From Oscillospiraceae bacterium (GTDB lineage: Bacteria > Bacillota > Clostridia > Oscillospirales > Acutalibacteraceae), in assembly GCA_031259495.1 (NCBI GenBank), contig JAIRLJ010000048.1, positions 1 to 32,743 on the forward strand: a stretch of DNA of 32,743 nt. Direction: 5' to 3'. The position numbers were made by a program, and so were the translations under genes. Positions 9,830 to 19,337 of this stretch are shown here, piece by piece. The notes under the pieces are model-generated. The model was not told the origin of the DNA and made no database searches. It saw only the letters and a program-made list of their open reading frames with translations. How positions within the stretch are numbered: the first letter of the stretch is position 1; each line of letters opens with the position of its first letter.

Positions 9830-10867
9830 TTAAACCTCAGTCATGCTATTATTCTCGGAAGTTATATTACCATTTTTGAATCCACTTTCTTTCTTGGATT
9901 CATTTTTGTTTTTCTCTTCACGATTAGTTTTTCCAAAAATCTTAGCTTCATTTGTGTTAGCACTTGAAGCTGTGTTTATATTTTTATTTTCTATTTTTTG
10001 AGAAACTTGTGATAATTCCGATTCATCTTTTATTTCCTGAGAAGCTTGCGTCAATTCTGAATTTTTGTTTTCGTCACCAAACTCCGATTCCTTTTTTTGC
10101 ATAGCCACCTGATTTTCTTTTTCTGTTACTAATCTTTCATCTTCACCATTAATACCAACATCCTGATTTTCGGTCTCCAAGTCTCCTGATTGCTTGCCCT
10201 CTAATATTGCATCCGCTGCAACAGAGCAAAGAAGTTTAACAGAACGAATAGCATCATCGTTCGCTGGAATTACACAATCAACTTTATCAGGATCACAATT
10301 AGTATCAACAAGAGCGACGACAGGAATACCAAGTTTTCCAGCTTCAGCTATAGGTATGTATTCCTTCTTGGGATCAATGACAAATAAAGCGTCAGGAAGC
10401 TTTGTCATTTCTTCGATGCCACCCAAAAACTTTTCTAACTTTTCGATTTCAAGAGTTAATTTAGCAGCTTCTTTTTTTGGAAGTAGGTCAAAAGTTCCAT
10501 TTTCTTGCATCTCTCTTAGTTGCTTTAATCTATCTATTCTAAGCCGAATAGTTGAAAAATTGGTAAGCATGCCACCAAGCCATCTAGCGTTCACGAAACA
10601 CGAACCCGCACGCTTAGCTTCTTCTTTTACTGATTCACGGGCTTGCTTCTTTGTTCCAACAAATAAAACATTTCCACCATTTTGAGAAATTTCTAGTAAA
10701 AATTTATAAGCCTCTTCCAACTTTCTCAGAGTTTTTTGTAAGTCTATGATGTGAATTCCGTTACGTTCAGCAAAGATATACATTCCCATTTTCGGATTCC
10801 ATCTTCTTGTTTGGTGACCAAAATGCACCCCAGCTTCCAAAAGCTGCTTCATCGAAACAACAGACAC
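9830..10867 (-). CDS. rpsB: 30S ribosomal protein S2 with a long low-complexity C-terminal extension (GTG start after AGGAGG)
   Basis: [45 protein letters not shown]; the core ends near [10 protein letters not shown] and about 110-115 further residues follow. Confidence 0.95.
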   Translation of the reverse strand: MSVVSMKQLLEAGVHFGHQTRRWNPKMGMYIFAERNGIHIIDLQKTLRKLEEAYKFLLEISQNGGNVLFVGTKKQARESVKEEAKRAGSCFVNARWLGGMLTNFSTIRLRIDRLKQLREMQENGTFDLLPKKEAAKLTLEIEKLEKFLGGIEEMTKLPDALFVIDPKKEYIPIAEAGKLGIPVVALVDTNCDPDKVDCVIPANDDAIRSVKLLCSVAADAILEGKQSGDLETENQDVGINGEDERLVTEKENQVAMQKKESEFGDENKNSELTQASQEIKDESELSQVSQKIENKNINTASSANTNEAKIFGKTNREEKNKNESKKESGFKNGNITSENNSMTEV

Positions 10868-11078
10868 AAATACCCCTCCTGTTTGATATTTTTTTCGAAA
10901 GCACGTCCCTCATAATAAAAGAATTATAATTAATACACCGGCTTATGTCCTTTATAGCTCATGGGATTTTAGCACAGAAACATTTAAGTATACAAGTTGT
11001 TAAATATTAGGAAAAAGCTACGTTAATTCTATTAATTTTTGCTGAAATTGAGATTGACATTTTTATTATAATTAACGA

Positions 11079-11108
11079 TTGAACTAGGTTTAAATATTAT
11101 GCTAGAAT
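11079..11108 (+). promoter_or_regulatory. Predicted sigma-A promoter for rnpB (TTGAAC-18 nt-TAGAAT)
   Basis: -35 at 11079-11084 and -10 at 11103-11108; the implied TSS coincides with the RNase P P1 5' strand. Confidence 0.65.
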
Positions 11109-11115
11109 AGCCGCT

Positions 11116-11461
11116 GACCAGACCGGACAGTTGCAGACGCAGAATCGATAAGATTGCGCTTGAGGAAAGTCCGAGCTCCAAACGGGTCAGGATAACGGTT
11201 AACGACCGCCGGGGGCGACCCTAGGGAAAGTGCAACAGAAATATACCGCCACATCCAAGTGGCAAGGGTGGAAAGGCGAGGTAAGAGCTCACCAGCGTGC
11301 GGGAGATCGTACGGCTATGTAAACCCTATCCGGAGCAACACCCGACCAAGATAAAAGTTGATCCGTTAAATTATCTTAATGAGGTGGCACCGAGCTCGTG
11401 TGGTAACGCACAGCCCAGATAGATGACTGTTCAAGACAGAACTCGGCTTACAGGTTTGGTC
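11116..11461 (+). ncRNA. rnpB: RNase P RNA (bacterial type A-like)
   Basis: GAGGAAAGTCCGAGCTCC, ACAGAAATATACCGCC, AGACAGAACTCGGCTTACAGG; 5' GACCAGACC pairs with 3' GGTTTGGTC (P1). Confidence 0.96.
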
Positions 11462-11765
11462 AATTTAAGATTAAATAAACAGATTTTCACAAAATATCCA
11501 TTTTGACTTTTGATATGCGTACTGGTTTTTTTATGCCTAAATGCAGAACATAAAATTACAAAACTTAACTTATATAATTTAGTTTCAATAAAAACCTAAG
11601 TCCTAACGTCCCGTTTATATCACAGAAAAACAGTAGAAATAAAACCAGCAATTTTTTTGGAGTTAAACGTTTGTCAATGTAAGAAAAAGCACTTTTTTAT
11701 ACTTATGAAAATCTTGACTCTCAATCAGAAAAGAGACAAGCTTTTTTCAAAACTTAATAAAACCA

Positions 11766-11832
11766 TAACTATAATAATAGCTATAGAACATAAGCTAATA
11801 AAAAAATAAAAAATTAAAGTACAACTCTGAAC
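11766..11832 (-). repeat. Right copy of the long-range inverted repeat (partner of 1-59)
   Basis: The reverse complement matches 1-59 apart from one substitution and one 8-nt indel. Confidence 0.9.
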
Positions 11833-12031
11833 TGTATGATAAAAATAATAAAATATCATATAAAGATCTTTTCCAGATATTATTTTCTTATTTTCTAAAA
11901 AACTATAAGGTTTTGTCAGGCTTTATCAAATCGTTACTATTTAATAGACTGTTATGTTATCATGAACGACGAAGTTTAATTTAAAATTAAGCTCGTATAG
12001 GGTTTGGTGTTGTGTTTGCCAGGAGTTAAAT

Positions 12032-13453
12032 TTGTATATCATGGATGTTCCAATTAAAACAAATATAAATAAAAAAATTAAATATCTGGCGTTTATTAAA
12101 ACTTATGGTTGTCAGCAAAATGTTTCTGATTCAGAAAAAATAGAAAATGTTCTTTCTGCAATGGGATATCAGATAACAAATGTCAAAGAAGAAGCTGATT
12201 TTATTATCTTTAATAGTTGTGCGGTACGCAAAAACGCTGAACTTCGAGTTTTTGGAAACGTAAGCCAATTAAGGAAACTAAAAAAAAAGAAACCAAACAT
12301 AGTAATTGCAATATGTGGTTGCATGACTCAACAATCTCACATAGTGAAAAAAATAAGAAAAGATTTTGAATTTGTAGATATTATTTTTGGAACCAATACT
12401 ATTGAAATTCTTCCTAAATTAATAAAAAGTGTTTTTTTAAAAAGAGATATAAAAAATAAAAAATTCGCTCAAAATTTTAAAGATATAAATTTTAAACCTT
12501 TTGAAATCTTACAAAAAACTGATATATCTATAGAAAATTTGCCATGCAAAAAAGAAAATAAAATCAAAACGTTTATATCTATCATGCATGGCTGTAATAA
12601 TTTTTGTTCTTATTGCATAGTTCCATATGTGCGCGGAAGGGAATTAAGCCGAAAATCCGAAAGTCTGTTACAAGAATTTGAAAAATTAGTAAAGACAGGT
12701 TGCAAAGAAATTACTTTGCTTGGACAAAATGTAAACTCATATGGAAAAACTTTGGATAAAAAAATTAGTTTTACAGAATTGTTGAGACTACTAACTAAAA
12801 TTGAAGGTGACTTTCGCATAAGATTTATGACCTCTCATCCAAAAGATGTTTCAAAAGAGCTCATAGATGAAATTGTTTCTAATAAAAAAATATGTAAGCA
12901 TATTCATCTACCAGTTCAATCAGGCTCAAATAAAATTTTAGAAAAAATGAATAGAAAATATACCAGAGAAAAATATTTAAAAATTATTGATTATACAAGA
13001 AAAAAAGCTCCTGAGCTTTCTTTCACGAGTGATATTATAGTAGGTTTTCCTTCTGAAACTTATCAAGATTTTGAAGAAACCTTATCACTTGTGAAAGAAG
13101 CAAAATTTTCTTCACTTTTCACTTTTATTTATTCCAAAAGAAAAGGCACTTTAGCGGCGGACATGCGTGACAACGTTCCTTATCAAACAAAAATTCAATG
13201 GCTAAATGAGCTTTTGAAAATTCAAAAAAACATTTCATCAAATTTTTATCAAAAATTTTTGGGTAAAAGAGTAAGAGTTTTGCTAGAAAAAGAAAAGAAC
13301 AAAAAAAATATAGCTTTTGGAAAAAATAGTGAAAATTTAACAGTTTACATAGAAGATTGTTCTGAATTTTTACTTGGAAAATTTGTGCAAGTAAAAATAA
13401 TTTCACAAAATAATCGCGTATTGCGGGGAAAAATATTGCATAAAAATTCATAA
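12032..13453 (+). CDS. miaB: tRNA-2-methylthio-N6-dimethylallyladenosine synthase MiaB (TTG start or ATG at 12041)
   Basis: TYGCQQNVSDSE, NSCAVRKNAE, CGCMTQQSH, radical-SAM GCNNFCSYCIVPYVRGRE. Confidence 0.94.
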   Translation: MYIMDVPIKTNINKKIKYLAFIKTYGCQQNVSDSEKIENVLSAMGYQITNVKEEADFIIFNSCAVRKNAELRVFGNVSQLRKLKKKKPNIVIAICGCMTQQSHIVKKIRKDFEFVDIIFGTNTIEILPKLIKSVFLKRDIKNKKFAQNFKDINFKPFEILQKTDISIENLPCKKENKIKTFISIMHGCNNFCSYCIVPYVRGRELSRKSESLLQEFEKLVKTGCKEITLLGQNVNSYGKTLDKKISFTELLRLLTKIEGDFRIRFMTSHPKDVSKELIDEIVSNKKICKHIHLPVQSGSNKILEKMNRKYTREKYLKIIDYTRKKAPELSFTSDIIVGFPSETYQDFEETLSLVKEAKFSSLFTFIYSKRKGTLAADMRDNVPYQTKIQWLNELLKIQKNISSNFYQKFLGKRVRVLLEKEKNKKNIAFGKNSENLTVYIEDCSEFLLGKFVQVKIISQNNRVLRGKILHKNS

Positions 13454-13548
13454 TCAAAATGTGTGAATAGCAAACTGTTAGCTTAAAATTTCATAGTATG
13501 TAATGAGTACTTTATGTACTCGGAAAAATAATTTTAAGGAACGAAAAA

Positions 13549-13929
13549 ATGCGACTACTCAGCAATATACTTTGGATTATATTCGGTGGATTTGCTATTT
13601 CAGCTGTTTGGTTTATTGTCGGAATTATAATGTGTATTACCATTTTAGGTATTCCAACAGGAATACAGTGTTTCAAGTTTGCTTATTTTACACTTTGGCC
13701 TTTTGGAAAGGAGATAGAATATTCGAACAACACTGGAAGCTTTCTTTTAAATTTCCTCTGGATAATATTTTTTGGATGGGAACTTTGCACCATTTCTATT
13801 TTAGTAGGAATTTTATGGTGTTTTACCATTGTGGGAATACCTTTTGGCATGCAATGTTTTAAATTCGCAGAGCTTGCTCTAATGCCATTCGGCTCCGAAA
13901 TAGTATCTAGTGACTTTTACGATGAGTAA
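13549..13929 (+). CDS. YccF domain-containing inner membrane protein
   Basis: Duplicated LGIPTGIQCFKFAYFTLWPFGKEI / VGIPFGMQCFKFAELALMPFGSEI with TM segments. Confidence 0.85.
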   Translation: MRLLSNILWIIFGGFAISAVWFIVGIIMCITILGIPTGIQCFKFAYFTLWPFGKEIEYSNNTGSFLLNFLWIIFFGWELCTISILVGILWCFTIVGIPFGMQCFKFAELALMPFGSEIVSSDFYDE

Positions 13930-13986
13930 GATTATTAAATTGAAAATAATTAGTATTTAAAAAATCTTTTGAAATTTAAAAAATAG

Positions 13987-14021
13987 AAACCACCTATAAG
14001 TACGCAGCTTATGGGTGGTTT
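13987..14021. terminator. Bidirectional intrinsic terminator between convergent yccF-like and pepP-like genes
   Basis: 14-bp stem aaaccacctataag / cttatgggtggttt (one G-U), 7-nt loop; T-rich tail on the minus strand. Confidence 0.8.
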
Positions 14022-14044
14022 AAACTTTTAAAAAAGATAAATCT

Positions 14045-15124
14045 TTAACAGCTTATTAAGGTTTCTTTTGGAATAGTTGTGAAATTTTTGCAACCATCTT
14101 TTGTAACAAGAAGCATATCTTCTATTCTTATTCCAAACTTTTTTGGTAAATAAATACCGGGTTCTATAGTTATAACCATACCTGCTTCAAGCATCGTATC
14201 GCAATTTACTGAAATTTGCGGAGCTTCGTGAATCTCAAGTCCCACACCATGCCCTGTATTATGTATAAAGTTCTTATCATAGCCATAGTTTTTTATTACA
14301 TTTCTTACGACTTTGTCTACATCACCTGCTAAAACACCATGTTTTACAGCATCTATACCAGCTAATTGAGCTTTTAAAACTACATCATAAATATTTTTTT
14401 CTCTTTCAGATGCACTTTTTACACACAAAGTCCTTGTCATATCGCTATGATAACCATCCAAAACTGCTCCTATATCTATAATTAACAAATCGCCATTTTT
14501 TAACTTTTTATCAGAACATTTACCATGAGGTAAACTAGTTCTTTCCCCAGATACGATTATAAAATCAAAAGCTATACCACTTGCACCGTTTTTTCTCATT
14601 AAAAACTCTATTTTTAAAGCGATCTCCCTCTCCGTAACACCGGATCTTATTTCTGTTAAAACTTTTTCAAAGGCAAACTCAGCTAGCCTCTGTGCTTCTT
14701 TTATTTTTTTTATTTCTTTTTCAGATTTTATCACACGAAGATCAGAAATAATTCTATCAAGTCTCGAACTACATATAACACTCGTCCCTAAACTCCTAAA
14801 ACTTTCCCTAAAACTGTAAAAATTTTGTACAGTTACGTGCTTTTTTTCTAATGCTATTTTCTTAAGTTTATGTTTTTTTATTAGACTTTTTATAGTCTCT
14901 TTTAAATTTGTAAAACATAATACATTCACATCTTTTATAAGAGACGAAGCTTCCTCAAAATACCTAGAATCAGTCAAAACATAAGCTTCACTCTTTGTTA
15001 GTAAAACAAAACCCTCACTCGGACTATTAGAAAAAATATAAATTCTACCACTACTAGATGTGACAAACGCAGAATCCGCGATACCAGCAAGCTTATCCAT
15101 TATCTTTCGAGCTATTTCATTCAT
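14045..15124 (-). CDS. Aminopeptidase P / Xaa-Pro peptidase family (M24B)
   Basis: LLIDIGAVLDGYHSDMTRT, NTGHGVGLEIHEAP, MVITIEPGIYLP, GIRIEDMLLV metal-ligand motifs. Confidence 0.93.
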   Translation of the reverse strand: MNEIARKIMDKLAGIADSAFVTSSSGRIYIFSNSPSEGFVLLTKSEAYVLTDSRYFEEASSLIKDVNVLCFTNLKETIKSLIKKHKLKKIALEKKHVTVQNFYSFRESFRSLGTSVICSSRLDRIISDLRVIKSEKEIKKIKEAQRLAEFAFEKVLTEIRSGVTEREIALKIEFLMRKNGASGIAFDFIIVSGERTSLPHGKCSDKKLKNGDLLIIDIGAVLDGYHSDMTRTLCVKSASEREKNIYDVVLKAQLAGIDAVKHGVLAGDVDKVVRNVIKNYGYDKNFIHNTGHGVGLEIHEAPQISVNCDTMLEAGMVITIEPGIYLPKKFGIRIEDMLLVTKDGCKNFTTIPKETLISC

Positions 15125-15199
15125 AACTTATTACAATACAAAAAACTAAAACCTCTGCACAGCAACAAGATGAGGTACAGTCAATTTTGCCTATCTTTA

Positions 15200-15391
15200 C
15201 TACCTACGCTTTAATCTTTTATTCGCACGCTTACGAGCCGCCTGCATTTTTCTTTTACGTTTGACAGAAGGCTTTTCATAAGCTTCCCGCTTACGAGCTT
15301 CAGAAATAACACCAGCACGCGAACACTGTTTTTTAAATCTTTTAAGGGCGCTTTCTAAAGATTCGTCATCCTTAACTCTTACCTCAGACAC
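15200..15391 (-). CDS. rpsU: 30S ribosomal protein S21 (GTG start; ORF track is over-extended)
   Basis: [48 protein letters not shown]; internal GTG gives 63 aa. Confidence 0.92.
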   Translation of the reverse strand: MSEVRVKDDESLESALKRFKKQCSRAGVISEARKREAYEKPSVKRKRKMQAARKRANKRLKRR

Positions 15392-15676
15392 TGAATATCC
15401 GACCTTCCTTCCAGTAAAGTCACATAACTGTAACGAGTAAACCCGTTTGACTCTTTCGAAAAACTGAGCAATTTTACCATGCAAATTCAATGTTAGTCAA
15501 ATTCTGCAAAAACTAGACAATATCATCAAATAAATGCTAGCTCAAACAATAACTCAAGATTAAGACTATAAAATTTTTGTCCTTGTTTAGAGCAAAATAA
15601 AAAAAATATTACATTTTTAGATTTTTGATCCTGAACAGACTAACTTTGACACCCAAAAATCCGCACAATCCCCACT

Positions 15677-16594
15677 TTATTTTTTACATCTCACTGCTGT
15701 AATTTCCCCATACTTCTCAGTGCTCCCACGAACTTTCTCTATAAAAATAAAGTCATTTTTCGACAATATATCTCTAATAATAGTAGAACCTTCTAAATGC
15801 CACTCTAAAAATAAAAGATCAACCTTTTTTAAAATTCCCGCCTTATCTAAATCCGGTAAAATTTCATACTCGGCTCCCTCACAGTCTATTTTTAGTATTA
15901 TTTTTTCGTTTTTACATTCTTGATTAATTATTTCTTTTAAAAAAGTAGACGCTTTCTTTAAACTCACTTTTTCTTTTTTGCCGCCGTCTAATGAAAAATG
16001 CGTACTTGCTGAAGCGCTGAATCCCACAGGAAACGAGCAGACAACGTCTTTGTCTTGATCTGATAGACCAAAATTAAAAAGCTTTATTTTCGAAGAAAGA
16101 TCTGGGTTTAAATTAAAATTTTCTGCTGCGCGTTTTACTGAAAAAGCAAAAGGTTCAAATGCATAAATTTTACTTATTTCACTCTTTTGAGAGGCAAACA
16201 ACGAGGCCATTCCAACATTGCAGCCAATATCAAAAAAAGCAAATTTTTTGTTTTTGGGAAGCTCTATCTCATAATTGCTATTAACAAAAATTTTTTCAAA
16301 AACACCAATATTAGAATTATCAAACAATCTAATTTTTGTTTTTCCGGCACAAACAACATTATTGTCAACCAACAAAAAGCCGCCATTTTTAAGCATCTCT
16401 TCTCTTTTGTGGTCTAATTTAAAATTAGATTTCATTAAGGGTGTGTTTGGAGAAGACTTAAAACTTTCAAACTTTAAAGTTCTAAAACTAAAAAATCTTG
16501 CAAAAATTACTAAAGAGGCTATCAATAAAATTAAAATGCAGTATAATAAAATCTCTTGTTTAATGTTAAGTTTTTTAATTTTAATCACAATCAC
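15677..16594 (-). CDS. FkbM-family SAM methyltransferase with N-terminal TM anchor
   Basis: FDIGCNVGMASLFAS, YAFEPF, ILKIDCEGAEYEILPDL; hydrophobic ILLYCILILLIASLVIFA near the N-terminus. Confidence 0.85.
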   Translation of the reverse strand: MIVIKIKKLNIKQEILLYCILILLIASLVIFARFFSFRTLKFESFKSSPNTPLMKSNFKLDHKREEMLKNGGFLLVDNNVVCAGKTKIRLFDNSNIGVFEKIFVNSNYEIELPKNKKFAFFDIGCNVGMASLFASQKSEISKIYAFEPFAFSVKRAAENFNLNPDLSSKIKLFNFGLSDQDKDVVCSFPVGFSASASTHFSLDGGKKEKVSLKKASTFLKEIINQECKNEKIILKIDCEGAEYEILPDLDKAGILKKVDLLFLEWHLEGSTIIRDILSKNDFIFIEKVRGSTEKYGEITAVRCKK

Positions 16595-16649
16595 CGACCG
16601 TTTTTCATTTTTATTTTCTAAAATTAATACATATTAATAAAACTTTATT

Positions 16650-17606
16650 GTGGGTGAAAATATTATTTTTTCTAAAAGTAAGCTGTGTATTTTTTTAATA
16701 ATGTCTATTATTTTGGTTATACTTTTATTAGCAATAGGTAAAAAACCAGCTAAAAAATCCGAAGAAATGAACATATTTTGTTCTGTTGACGATAATAATT
16801 CTCTGCAAACATCTGTAATGCTTGCTTCTTTGCTTGTTAATACTCCTTCTAAAAAAAATATAACGATACACTTAGTTAGACCCTCGGACAGCTCACTAAG
16901 TGGAGAAAATATTTATAAACTAGAATATCTTAAAAACTTACACAAAAACTCAAAATTAAATTTCATAGTTTTTGACGAAAGAAAGTTAAAAGATTTTAAT
17001 AATGAAAGCTGGAATAAAGCAATCTTAATAAAATTGTTTGCCGATGAAATTTTTAAAGATACTCCGATTAGTAAAGTACTTTGGCTAGATGATGACATAA
17101 TCATAACTCAAGACATAAGTGAACTTTTTCAAATAGACATGGGAAATAAATGCTTAGCAGCTACTGAACAAAGCGAATTATATAGAAAACACGAGGGCGC
17201 AACAGTTCCAAAATGGGTAACTGCCGGCATTGGACTCTATAATTTAGAAGCTATAAGAAAAAATAAAATGCAAGAAAAATTTATTAATTGCTGCAAATTC
17301 TATACCAAAAATGTCAAAAAACTAAGAAAAGAGGATAGGATTTTAGGCGGAATAGAAGAATATGTTTTAACTAATGTAATAGAAGAAAAGGACTTTTTAA
17401 AACTTGATGAAAAAAAATATTGCTTGATGGCACACTTTTACGCTCGTGAAAATTTTACAAAATACTTAAAAGAAGAGTTTTCAAACGCGAAAATTGTGCA
17501 CTTTGCAGGATTTATAAAGCCGTGGAAAAACGAACAACGAACGAGCGAACTTTTGTTTTTTTATAAAAAATGGGACACATACTTCAAAAAAACACTTTTT
17601 TTCTAA
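16650..17606 (+). CDS. GT8-family glycosyltransferase with N-terminal TM segment (GTG start)
   Basis: DXD motif KVLWLDDDIIITQDI, C-terminal IVHFAGFIKPW; N-terminal LCIFLIMSIILVILLLAIG. Confidence 0.85.
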   Translation: MGENIIFSKSKLCIFLIMSIILVILLLAIGKKPAKKSEEMNIFCSVDDNNSLQTSVMLASLLVNTPSKKNITIHLVRPSDSSLSGENIYKLEYLKNLHKNSKLNFIVFDERKLKDFNNESWNKAILIKLFADEIFKDTPISKVLWLDDDIIITQDISELFQIDMGNKCLAATEQSELYRKHEGATVPKWVTAGIGLYNLEAIRKNKMQEKFINCCKFYTKNVKKLRKEDRILGGIEEYVLTNVIEEKDFLKLDEKKYCLMAHFYARENFTKYLKEEFSNAKIVHFAGFIKPWKNEQRTSELLFFYKKWDTYFKKTLFF

Positions 17607-17638
17607 AAAGTTTGGTAGTTTGTAATTTACTAAACTTT
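17607..17638. terminator. Hairpin between convergent GT8 and rpoZ, possible terminator
   Basis: 11-bp stem AAAGTTTGGTA / TACTAAACTTT (one G-U), 10-nt loop; weak U-tract. Confidence 0.5.
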
Positions 17639-17659
17639 ACACAAAACAAAATTAGAAAC

Positions 17660-17872
17660 TCAATCTGTAACTTCTGGTTCAAGCACTACAAATCTACCAC
17701 TCTCAAAATCTTCTATAGACAAACTTACTGGCTTTCTCGTTAAATGCTCCTCATTGAGCTCTGCTTCAGAAGCTATTTCTCTAGCCCTTTTTGCAACGGC
17801 TACAACAACCGAATATCTAGTTTCCCTACCATTGAGCGTGTCTTTTATAGAAGGTCTATTTTTTTTTATCAT
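17660..17872 (-). CDS. rpoZ: RNA polymerase omega subunit
   Basis: Small protein with RYSVVVAVAKRAREI; 4-bp overlap with gmk. Confidence 0.85.
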   Translation of the reverse strand: MIKKNRPSIKDTLNGRETRYSVVVAVAKRAREIASEAELNEEHLTRKPVSLSIEDFESGRFVVLEPEVTD

Positions 17873-18489
17873 AACATCTCCTTTATTATGCTTTCATTAC
17901 GCAAATTTAATCTTGAAGTTTTTAATTTCTCAACTTCTATTATATTTAAAACTTTCCTTGCACAATTAGTTACCTCATCGTTTACTATCACGTAATCATA
18001 GTTTTTTGCAAGCCTTAATTCTTGTTTTGCAATTTTAATCCTTTCTTCAGCAATTTCTCTTGTTTCAGTTTGCCTAGAATTTAGTCTTTTTGAAAGTTCT
18101 TTAATCGTAGGAGGTGTCACAAAAATATGTATAGCCTCCTTACAATTTTCACGCATTTTTATGGCACCCTTGGTTTCTATTTTCAATATTATATCCAAAC
18201 CCTTACTTATTTTGCTAAGAACTGGAGCTATTGGTGTACCATAATAATTATTACAGTAGGTAGCGTACTCTAACATTTCTCCTCTTTCTACTTTTTTTAA
18301 AAATTCCTCTTCAGTAACAAAAAAATAATCCTCACCTTCAATTTCACTAAACCTTTTTTTTCTAGTTGTAAAAGAAACCGATACACCAATATTTTTATTA
18401 AACTCTAAAAGCTTCTTTAATACAGTGTCCTTACCTGTTCCCGATGGTCCAGATAAAACAAATATTAACCCGCTTTTTTCTGATAGCAT
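17869..18489 (-). CDS. gmk: Guanylate kinase
   Basis: FVLSGPSGTGKDTVLKKLL, SFTTRKKRFSEIEGEDYFFVTEEEF. Confidence 0.95.
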   Translation of the reverse strand: MLSEKSGLIFVLSGPSGTGKDTVLKKLLEFNKNIGVSVSFTTRKKRFSEIEGEDYFFVTEEEFLKKVERGEMLEYATYCNNYYGTPIAPVLSKISKGLDIILKIETKGAIKMRENCKEAIHIFVTPPTIKELSKRLNSRQTETREIAEERIKIAKQELRLAKNYDYVIVNDEVTNCARKVLNIIEVEKLKTSRLNLRNESIIKEML

Positions 18490-18522
18490 GATTCTCCCAA
18501 TTTTTTAACTCAACTAAAAACT

Positions 18523-19314
18523 TCAATTCAACTTAATTTTGAGATCCTTTAAATTATTTTTTAAACAGTTGTTCACGCGCCAAGATTCTCTTATTTTCTG
18601 TATAGCTTTATTATGGACCTGCGGACTTAAAGCTTTTTCTTTAAAAAGTTTTGTTACCTTTTCCGGGAATTTTAAGTAACACTCAGATAAAAGCCACGCA
18701 TTTGCCATGTTTACATAATAAGGAATTTTATCGTCCGAATTTTTAAGACAACAAAGATGATTTTTATTTATGCTGGAACAAACCGACAATATTTCTTCTA
18801 TGTATTTCTCTTCCACATATAAACTCAAAAGTAAAACAAGAGCCATTCTTACTTCCCAAGGATTACTAGATTTCGAAAACTCTAATATACCACTAAAACC
18901 TTCAGTTTTGTTTTTTACTATGCTCTTAAATTTTACAATAACCAAATCGACTAAAGACCAATTGGAAACATGCTGAATATATTCTTTTAACATTTTTAAC
19001 AAAGATTTGAGTTCGAGATCTGCATAACCCAATATAAAACCGTGCAGCATTGTTTCTTCGTAATACGTATGAGTATTTTGTCTTATAAAACTCTGAAAAT
19101 CGTATTTAGCAATCTGTTTTGCTATATCTCTTAAGATTGGAACTCTAACGCCTATATAATCATAATTTTCATCTTTATTTAGTCTTTGACAAAAAGACCT
19201 ATATCTATGATCTTGCAATTTTTCCAATTCTAAAAGAAACTCACTATAATTTTCTTTATCCCAAATTATATTAAATTTCAATGTGATACATTCACCTCTT
19301 CGTGAAAGTTTCAT
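18523..19314 (-). CDS. DNA alkylation repair protein (AlkD-like HEAT repeat)
   Basis: GVRVPILRDIAKQIAKYD, EETMLHGFILGYA, NWSLVDLV, PYYVNMANAWLLSECYLKFP. Confidence 0.85.
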   Translation of the reverse strand: MKLSRRGECITLKFNIIWDKENYSEFLLELEKLQDHRYRSFCQRLNKDENYDYIGVRVPILRDIAKQIAKYDFQSFIRQNTHTYYEETMLHGFILGYADLELKSLLKMLKEYIQHVSNWSLVDLVIVKFKSIVKNKTEGFSGILEFSKSSNPWEVRMALVLLLSLYVEEKYIEEILSVCSSINKNHLCCLKNSDDKIPYYVNMANAWLLSECYLKFPEKVTKLFKEKALSPQVHNKAIQKIRESWRVNNCLKNNLKDLKIKLN

Positions 19315-19337
19315 GGAAGTAATTATATCCCAAAAGC

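Noticed and set aside
10194-10685. 163-aa plus-strand ORF (ORF track)
   Set aside because: Antisense to rpsB, Ser-rich reverse-complement artefact; no RBS or family features. Same judgement for 2726-3133, 20827-21387, 8092-8457 and 7631-7930.
13503-13862. 119-aa ORF overlapping the YccF gene
   Set aside because: Alternative frame of a clearly recognisable YccF-domain coding sequence.
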